Of a stretch of DNA of 64,000 bases, positions 57,629 to 64,000 are shown in pieces. The notes under the pieces were generated by a model. It saw only the letters and a program-made list of their open reading frames with translations, did no database searches and was not told the DNA's origin. The position numbers and the translations under genes were made by a program. Each line of letters opens with the position of its first letter. Within the stretch, counting starts at the first letter, position 1. The stretch is from Costus lasius (lineage: Eukaryota; Streptophyta; Magnoliopsida; Zingiberales; Costaceae), in contig JANVAS020000231.1 in the NCBI GenBank assembly GCA_027563935.2, positions 13,720,001-13,784,000 on the forward strand. The letters are read 5' to 3'.

Positions 57629-59539
57629 TGTTGTGTCCGCAAGTGCACGGATACTCGAAGTAATAAAATAGATATCGAACCACAAACACCTTATTGTTAA
57701 GTACCAAATAGTTGTATTCTCACTAGCTAAGCAAACCGAATATGATGAAAAGCAATGATGGAGAACACATGAAAAAGACAATCAGAGATAAACTGGGACT
57801 AGGGTTTCATCCACCTTAATTCTAATGACTAGAAGGAAATAAAGGTTGTCAGTTTAATTCTATTATGATAAAGACCTAATTCACTTCATAAAGGTATTGT
57901 CTCACTCTCGTTCAGACAATCATGTAGATAACTGATCCTCACTCTCGTGCAAGATCTATTCTCAATGCTAAAGATAAGTGAATCATTGAACAAAGAACTC
58001 AAGGATCACTCTCGTGCATCCGAATTCTAAGTCAATCATCTCAAGTAGAATCTCAAGGATCACTCTCGTGCATCCTGAAACTCAACACAGGTTTTACTTA
58101 TGGTTTTCCGACGACTCGATCCTCACTCTTGTGCAAGATCAAATCAAGTCTACACATTAACTCAATCCAAAGTATTAGAAATTCAACATGGCAATAAAAT
58201 CACTAAAAATCAGAATTCGAAGAACTACCTAATCTCTTACGATAGTTCCAAACTCAACGATTCCTAGGGTTCCGAATTTCAAACGATCAACCTCTCGATC
58301 TATTTCGTAAAATTCTAAAACATGCTGATATATATAAAACTAAAGATAATTAAAGAACAATCAATCACAAAAGTAAAATTATCATATTAAAATTAAACTT
58401 GACAAAAATCAATGTTCTCTAGTCATTAACAAACCAAGGGGATTACACCCCATGTCCCATAAAAAGATCTAAGCTAGCATGAAGGAAATATTACAATCAA
58501 CCATAGTTTCAAAGTATCAGAAATCAAAGGAGAAGGGTAGAAGTTACAAAACACGGTGCTGTAATCGAAACTACAGCACCGTAATTGCCTTTGAACAGCG
58601 CTGTCACCGCTGTTTTGTTGATTTCTCTCCGATCGGAGTCCAAACGCTCTGAAACTTCTGGTGCGTCCTCCTCTCCTCCAGGCGAGGCTTCAGTGTAAAA
58701 ATCACGGCCTAAGGTGGCCTCCACACCTCTCGGCATGAAGCCAAACCCTAAGCACCATTCTGTCAATTTCTCCCTACATTGATGATACAAATTCGTCCTT
58801 CCACTTCGTGCATCTGCTCCTTTTAAAGAGGAGTCCGGAACATCTTTCAGATCTTAATTTGGACTTCTGGATCAAACGTTATGGCCCACGCAAGAATCGG
58901 ACCCAAAAAACTCGTGAAAATCCTCCCAAAATACGGCACCGTGAACGTTGTACCACAAAATACGACAGTGCCGTATTTTTGCCTCTGGAGTTCTGTAAAG
59001 AATTGATTGGAAATATGGCACCGTGATAATTTCTCTCCAAAATACGGTAGTGCTGTATTTTCTTCTGTGAATTCTGGGTAGAAAATACGGTGCCGTGACA
59101 ATGTCGCCCAAATATACGGCAGTGCCATATTCTTGCTGAAATCTTCTAGTCGAAAATAGTGGAAAATACGGTACCGTGAAAGATTCTCTGGAAAATACGG
59201 TAGTGCCATATTTTGCCAAAGAATGTCCGCTGAGAAATATGGTACCGTGAGAGTTGCTCCCAAAAATATGGTAGTGCCGTATTTTTGTAAATTAGCTCCA
59301 AATTTAGTGAAAATTGATGGGTAGCTTCGTTTCAACGCCTGGAATCCATTGGTGTGCTCAAATCTTCCAAAATCCATACAAATATAGCACTTTTAACCTA
59401 AAAATGATCAAAAATAAGGAATGGTGTAGATTCTGTAATATTTGACAAATAAGGCTTAAAAACAAGCAAAAGAGCATAAATATGACACAAAAAGACACAT
59501 GAAATGACACAAAATATACTATGAATTTTGGTGTCATCA
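57629..59539 (-). repeat. Athila #4 5' LTR
   Basis: 1911 bp, TGTTGTGTCCGC to GTGTCATCA on the plus strand. Same internal parts as the 3' LTR: ACTCTCGTGCA repeats, hairpin (58554-58584) and array (58928-59285). Confidence 0.95.
58928..59285 (-). repeat. CpG palindrome array, Athila #4 5' LTR
   Basis: Five units matching 53490-53855. Differences between the two arrays fall largely in CpGs (ACGG versus ATGG, CCGT versus CCAT), such as TACGACAGTGCCGTA and TATGGCACCGTGA. Confidence 0.9.
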
Positions 59540-60237
59540 GTTGCTAATTGGGATTGAGCTTTGATTTTGCTGACTTGACTTGAGTCTAATCTGGTTGAAT
59601 TTGAGCTGGATGTTGACTGTGACGTATGCGTCTAGCTGGGCAACATTAGAATAGCTGCTAATTTGGAGTTGAATTTGACTTTGCTGAATTAAACTTGATT
59701 TGATATTGCTGATTCTGAGTTAGATGCTGATTGTGTTGTCTTTAAAGCCTTGGCAGAATTAGAGTGGCTGTTGACTTCAGCTGTGACTTGGCAGAATTAG
59801 GTGGGATGTGAGCTTGGAATTCCATGGATGTTGACTTTGTAGTTGAGGTGCCTGGGTGCCTTGTAGTGCCTTACAGGTGCATAAATCCTAGGCTAATAGC
59901 AACCTATTACATTCACTACAAAATTAAAACAAAGACTTAAGAAAGTAAATCCTAGGCTAATCCTAACTACAACATAATTACATCAAGTACAAGAAATTAA
60001 ACCAACTTACAAATTTGTTCTACAAGCTGATCTCACGCACAAGACCAAGTAGAACCAATACCAAAATATAACAAGTTCTAGATGTTGAAATGTAAACATA
60101 CTTTAACATTAAAATGTTCCAAAATATCCTGGGGATTAGAATGCAGACAATAGTCAAAAATTGGCATGGCTTGAGTCATCATGGGTCAAATATCTCGGGT
60201 TCATCAAATTGAATCCATGCCTGCCTGCATCAATCCT

Positions 60238-60336
60238 ATTGGGATTCTTAAGGATGTTCCAATTCAGGTTGGTAAGTATTTTGTCCCAGCAGACTTTGTA
60301 GTTTTAGAGATGGAGGAAGATGTCAAAATTCCTATC
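60238..60336 (+). pseudogene. Athila #3 protease fragment between two insertions
   Basis: About 100 bp encoding PIGILKDVPIQVGKYFVPADFVVLEMEE-like wording (attie GILKDVPI, FVPADFVVL), the middle of the Athila protease. It joins 44314 on the left and 62461 on the right when X1 and Y are removed. Confidence 0.9.
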
Positions 60337-62460
60337 GGACGCAGCGGATGTTATGGGTGAGTTGGTCCTTAGTTCAATACTCTACGGTGGGGGAAACCAT
60401 GATGCCGAATACATGAGAGGGGCTATAGGTGAGGGAAGTAAAACATGCGGAGCGATGAAAACTCGAGAAACCCGATGAAAACTGTGCCGCGAGGACGCGA
60501 CTTGAGCAATATCAGCGAACCAAGGGGGACAACGAGCATGATTCTATGAAGGAAACTACTCACCTGAGTTGTAGAGCCAATTTCTTGAAGCAAGCACGAA
60601 AACTGAAGAACCCATATGTTATGATGCAAGAGATCGGCGGAGCTAGACAAGAGTTAGCCCCAACCTTCCTCTGATACCAAATTTGACGCAGCGGATGTTA
60701 TGGGTGAGTTGGTCCTTAGTTCAAAACTCTACGGTGGGGGAAACCATGATGCCGAATACGTGAGAGGGGCTGTAGGCGAGGGAAGTAAAATGTGCGGAGC
60801 GATGAAAACTCGAGAAACCCAATGAAAACCGTGCCGCGAGGACGCGACTTGAGTAATACCAGCGAACCGAGGGAGACAACGAGCACGATTCTATGAAGGA
60901 AACTACTCACCTGAGTTGTAGAGCCAATTTCTTGAAGCAAGCACGTCCGTGCAGGACCTAGGCGGGGCTGCGGTGGCGGATCGCTGCGAGTCCAAGATAC
61001 AACCGAACGAAGATTGCTTGAAAAGGACCCGGAGCCTTGGGAGGTTCTCCGGGTGTTTTGATTGAAATGCTGAAAATGATTATTAGAGAGGAGGCGAAGA
61101 AACCCTAGGCGAGTTCTTCGGAGTTTGAAGTGGTCTAAACCTTCGCGTGGGGGAAGGTGTTACTACAACAAAGCTGAAAACTCTAGTAGTCCCTCAACCC
61201 TCTTTTATAGAATAAGAGGGAGGGGGAAGCACAAGCTACACACATGGGGTTCGTTGGAGACACCAACAACCCCCTAACAACTAAAGAGGGTCCAAGATGC
61301 CCTCTAACACCCTGAAAAGCAGTAACTAACTAGGGAATAAAATACAGCACATAACACGCGGGGTGGCTGGCGCATGAGCTGAGGCGTGGGGCGCATGGGC
61401 TGAAGCATGTGGGCCGTTGAACGGGCCGCCTTTGGTGGGCTACACCATCTCTGAACACGTGACCACGAAGTAGCAAAAGCAGCTGATTGTGGGCTGATTC
61501 TGAACATTAGTGGCGGTTTCTTGGGCCGAGTTGAGGACCCGATTGTTGTAGCGATCGGTGGTGGCATTCGGTGGGGGTCCTCGAGGGAGAGTGGTCATGG
61601 GCTAAATGGGCTCTGACGATGCAGGTGAAGCCTCATTGATGGAGCGGACATGGCCAGTTGTTGCTGAAGAAGGGCTCACCACACCCACAAAACAGTCCGG
61701 GGGATGCGAAGACCGTTGTGAACGTCGAACCGGATGAAAATTGGTCTCCGTGTGTTTTCTGGGGCTAGACACGGCCTGGCCGTGCTTGCCGTCACGGCCG
61801 TGTTCAACGTCAGGGTTTCCCGTCGCAGTGGACACGGCTGGAGGCACGGGTGTGCCGATGACCTGCGATCTCGTCACGGCCGTGTCTCTAGTCACGGCCT
61901 GGCCGTGTTTGGGTCAAACAGCTTTCACGGCAGTGCCATGATGGACTTCACGAGCCGTAAAATCGGGTCCAAAATCCACATAATGTTTGGATACGGCCGT
62001 ATCCTTAGTTACGGCCGGGCCGTGCTGGGGGTCGCTGAAGATGCCTGGTAGTGAGCTGAACACGGCCTGCCCGTGTTGGGAGGCACGGCCGTGTTTGGCG
62101 GTGACAACATTTCGTGAGACTTTCACGGGTGGAGGCACGGGCGAAGCTGGGGCCGTGAAGTTCTCGGTCTCGGTGAACACGGCGGGGCTGTGTCGGAGAG
62201 CACGGCGGTGAGGGGCCGCTGGAAATTATGCCAAAGCGGTCACGGGTTGTGGCATGGCCGTGGCGCAGGCTGTGTCGGCATTCGCATCTGCGGTCGACCG
62301 TGTCGTGGCCATGTCGGGGAACACGGCCTGGCCTTGTCGGGGTCGACAGGGCTCCTTTTGGGCCAGACTTCACGGGGAGTCTTCTTCCAGACCTAGGGAG
62401 TCCTTCCAAACGTCATCTAGGGGGGTTAGGCCCTCGTCATTGGTGTCCATGACTCCATCA
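60337..62460 (-). mobile_element. Element Y: small LTR retroelement, internally deleted
   Basis: Flanked by CTATC (60332-60336, 62461-62465). The right (5') LTR is 60684-62460 (1777 bp, TGACGCAGCGG to ...GACTCCATCA). The left copy keeps only its first 260 bases (60337 to about 60597) and starts GGACGCAG instead of TGACGCAG. Between them are about 85 bp with an iMet-like primer site (TGGTATCAGAGG, minus, 60668-60679). No coding sequence. A TATA-like CTATAAAAGAG (minus strand, about 61204-61214) lies in a hairpin CCCTCTT...AAGAGGG. The LTR has a dense palindrome array (61765-62335). Frames in it are by-products of the array. Confidence 0.8.
61765..62335 (-). repeat. CpG palindrome array in element Y LTR
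   Basis: Forms CACGGCCTGGCCGTG, TTACGGCCGGGCCGTG and CACGGCCTGCCCGTG (ACGG-N5-CCGT) alternate with CACGGCCGTG and TACGGCCGTA (ACGG-CCGT, no centre). One unit, TTCACGGCAGTGCCATG, matches the Athila long form. The stretch is far richer in G+C than its surroundings. Short frames on both strands here reflect the repeats. Confidence 0.9.
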
Positions 62461-63240
62461 CTATCATACTTGGTAGACCGTTCTTAGCTATAGCAAGGGC
62501 ACTCATTGATGTAAAGAACAGTAAACTCACTCTTAATATTGGTGAAAACAAAATTGAGTTTGATTTAAATGAATATATGAAGAAACCATCATATGTTGGA
62601 TCTTGTTCTAGTATTCATGCTGTAGATGACATTGTTTATGATCTTAATGCTTTGTTTGATGAACCTTCAGATTTTCATTCTAATTCTGATTATGATTCTG
62701 AAACTCATGGTTTATTAGATTATATTTCACATAATGATCAAGAAAATCAGGAAGAGAAAATTCCAAAAGTTGAACTGAAATCTTTGCCCAATAATCTTCG
62801 TTATGAGCTTCTTGGACCCAACTCCACTTACCCTGTTATTGTTGATGCACAGCTTGATGCAAGAGAAATAGATTTGCTTCTAAGGGAGTTGAGAATTCAT
62901 AGGAAGGTAATTGAGTATTCTATTGAAGATTTAAAGGGAATTAACCCCTCTTTTTGTATGCACGGGAAACTTATGGAGGAGGATCACAAACCACATATGG
63001 ATTTTCATAGAAGGCCTAACCCCTCTATGAAAGAATTTGTGAATAAGGAGGTTTTGAAATTGCTTGATGGAGGTATTATATGTCCTATCTCCGATAGTAA
63101 ATGGGTAAGTCTTGTTCCTTGTGTTCCTAAGAAAGGGGGTGTGACTATGATGAAAAGAAAGATGATGAATTAATTCTTGTTAGAGCTGTGAGTAGTTGGT
63201 GCATGTGTATTGATTATAGGAAATTAAATGCAGCCACTAG
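62461..63240 (+). pseudogene. pol: Athila #3 protease end to RT start
   Basis: Continues the protease (LGRPFLAIARALIDVKN at about 62471-62520), then the acidic linker (62577-62760) and the start of RT ([33 protein letters not shown] at about 63200-63240). It is open for about 230 codons across the linker, in better shape than the same part of Athila #1. A one-base loss in an A/G run near 63150 shifts the frame. The RT catalytic part is not in the window because the copia LTR begins at 63265. Confidence 0.9.
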
Positions 63241-63264
63241 GAAATTAAATACACATGCAATTGG
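63241..63264 (+). other. Filler bases at RT / copia LTR junction
   Basis: Twenty-four bases that do not continue RT. Their reverse complement shares TGCATGTGTATT with the RT sequence 40-50 bases upstream (about 63201-63212), as if copied backwards from it. Confidence 0.5.
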
Positions 63265-64000
63265 TGTTGGGTCCCCTTCAAGGGGGAGCGCAAACCCTAA
63301 GCATGCATAATCTAAGAACTAGCATGAGCGGAATTAGGGTTTCAATAGATCGCATGAAGTATATCTATATGATCAACTTAGTTTGCTTATCAAGATCAAG
63401 AGAAGATCTAGAAGATCTCACCATGGCCATGATTTGGACGGCGCCTTGGAAGCAAGAGGGCGAAAAGGCTCTCCTCCAAAGAAGACACACACAAGGGATG
63501 AAGACTTCCTCCTTGCGCAACTCTTGTGCTAGCAACAATTGCCAAGATGTCCTTTGTGTTGAGGAGATGAGATGATCGCTCCTTCTTGGCCGAAAGCTCT
63601 TCTTTCTCGTCAACCACCTTCTACTCCAAAGAGCAAAACCGCGACAAGACAAGAGAGACAAGCGTTTTGGGCGTTATGGCGTTACAAGACTTCCCAATTT
63701 GGAAAGTCATCAAGACATGCGCTTATGTCTTGAGAACCAAATCAAAACGCCAATTCAATTCGAACCATGCGTTCACATATGTGAACCGGTTCAATTGAAT
63801 TCGGTCCAATCTCATTTGGTTTAAGAACCAAATTGAACCAAGCCAAGCCATGGTCTAAATCTCATATGAACCATGAAGGTTCAAGATCTAACCACACATC
63901 TCATGATGCTCTTGATCTCACCGATCTAGCATCAACACTCTCGATCGAAGCTTACCGATCTCAAGCCCTAATCAATCAAACATGATTAGACCAGATCTCA
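63265..64000 (-). mobile_element. Copia LTR subfamily A, antisense, cut by window edge
   Basis: Reverse complement of the last part of the LTR at 21335-23056: plus-strand TGTTGGGTCCCC...GGGGGAGCGCAAACCCTA corresponds to its end, and 63900-64000 to its bases 22290-22400. No primer site lies to the left, so in element terms this is the outer end of a 3' LTR or a solo LTR. It cuts Athila #3 RT. The frames here are LTR sequence. Confidence 0.88.

Larger units (their letters stand above)
52189..59539 (-). mobile_element. Athila-type element #4, complete ends, pol absent
   Basis: 7351 bp with LTRs at 52189-54108 and 57629-59539, perfect duplication GTTGC (52184-52188, 59540-59544), tRNA-Asp primer site (57605-57622), the GACAAGCAAAGTTTGAGCC zone next to the 3' LTR (54120-54140), and one ORF (55896-57344). 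The LTRs differ by roughly 3-4% by eye. Only 3.5 kb lie between the LTRs: RT, RNase H, integrase, protease and the ATHILA ORF are all missing. It is a non-autonomous derivative that must have been copied with borrowed proteins. Confidence 0.93.
44315..60232 (-). mobile_element. Element X copy 1: non-autonomous LTR retrotransposon with nested load
   Basis: LTRs start TGATGTAGG/TGATGCAGG and end CTTCATCA or CCTTAATCA on the minus strand, and the whole is flanked by ATCCT (44310-44314, 60233-60237). The left (3') LTR is 44315-46402. The right (5') LTR runs 49675-60232 but contains a solo Athila LTR and the complete Athila #4; without them it is about 1.39 kb. The primer site is at 49662-49673 and the internal region is only 3.3 kb, with one long broken ORF (46567-48231). 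No gag zinc knuckle, RT, RNase H or integrase is seen. I do not recognise the family. Confidence 0.85.
49675..60232 (-). repeat. X1 5' LTR, split by two insertions
   Basis: LTR pieces are 49675-49730, 51545-52188 and 59545-60232. They rejoin once the solo LTR (duplication TGTAG) and Athila #4 (duplication GTTGC) are taken out. Its piece at 59745-60232 matches 45905-46402 of the 3' LTR over about 480 bp with few differences. A short GAGGCCCCCTTGAAGG palindromic patch is at 51652. Confidence 0.8.
35660..63264 (+). mobile_element. Athila-type element #3, decayed, split by three insertions
   Basis: Coding fragments on the plus strand fit end to end: gag front (35686-36757), gag rear and protease front (43400-44314), a short protease piece (60238-60336), and protease end to RT start (62461-63240). 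Between them lie a copia composite (36758-43402), X1 with its nested load (44315-60232) and element Y (60337-62460). X1 and Y left 5-bp duplications that split the protease exactly (ATCCT and CTATC). The RT is cut by the copia LTR at 63265. No LTR of this element is in the window. Confidence 0.88.

Noticed and set aside
61765..62335. Possible CRISPR array
   Set aside because: Plant nuclear sequence. The repeats are 10-15 bp palindromes with variable spacing, not 25-40 bp direct repeats with uniform spacers, and no cas gene is near.
61734..62487. Several overlapping frames of 66-134 codons on both strands in element Y
   Set aside because: They arise because the G+C-rich palindrome array is poor in stop codons. 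No start context, domain or constraint is visible, and all frames of both strands are open alike.
1748..64000. Endogenous pararetrovirus or other integrated virus
   Set aside because: No movement protein, coat protein or viral polymerase arrangement was seen. All RT sequences belong to LTR retrotransposons with LTRs, tRNA primer sites and target duplications.

Overview
The window looks like plant nuclear DNA from transposon-rich (heterochromatic or pericentromeric) sequence. No host gene, rRNA or tRNA gene was found. Nearly all of the 64 kb can be assigned to LTR retrotransposons nested in one another: several Athila-type Ty3/gypsy elements, one intact Tekay/Del-like chromovirus, Ty1/copia elements with about 1.7-2 kb LTRs (Angela/Tork-like), an unfamiliar non-autonomous LTR family called X here, and a small LTR element called Y. 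Plant origin rests on the Athila pol and ATHILA-type ORF, the tRNA-Asp and tRNA-iMet primer binding sites, and the chromovirus polyprotein. The species cannot be named from this sequence.

Layout. 1-1747 antisense copia LTR cut by the window edge. 1748-21243 Athila #1 (+): broken pol, an open 460-codon ATHILA ORF, and a 3' LTR, split by the Tekay-like element at 8229-18989 (-) with a perfect 5-bp target duplication. 21244-25618 copia remnants, including one unit whose 5' and 3' LTRs belong to different subfamilies. 25619-32597 Athila #2 (-), which lacks RT, RNase H and integrase. 32598 to about 35660 a second X copy (+), holding a solo Athila LTR (33706-35393). About 35660 to 63264 Athila #3 (+), a decayed gag-PR-RT gene cut by three insertions: a copia composite (36758-43402), element X1 (44315-60232, -) and element Y (60337-62460, -). 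X1 itself carries a solo Athila LTR (49731-51539) and a complete pol-less Athila, #4 (52189-59539, -). 63265-64000 antisense copia LTR running off the window.

How the parts relate. Only the Tekay-like element keeps a full, uninterrupted gag-pol frame with near-identical LTRs, so it is the only candidate for autonomous recent movement. Athila #2 and #4 kept LTRs and a gag-derived frame but lost pol, so they would depend on proteins from another Athila copy. X1 has LTRs, a tRNA-iMet primer site and one long frame that encodes a retropepsin-like domain without the catalytic D-S/T-G.

Most unusual signal. Dense arrays of short CpG-containing palindromes, ACGG-(5 bp)-CCGT alternating with ACGG-(0 or 2 bp)-CCGT, occur in the LTRs of every Athila copy here, again just 3' of pol in two Athila copies, and in the LTR of the unrelated element Y. 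A longer hairpin at a fixed place in the Athila LTRs changes sequence between copies but stays self-complementary. I know of no description of this arrangement, and its function is unknown.
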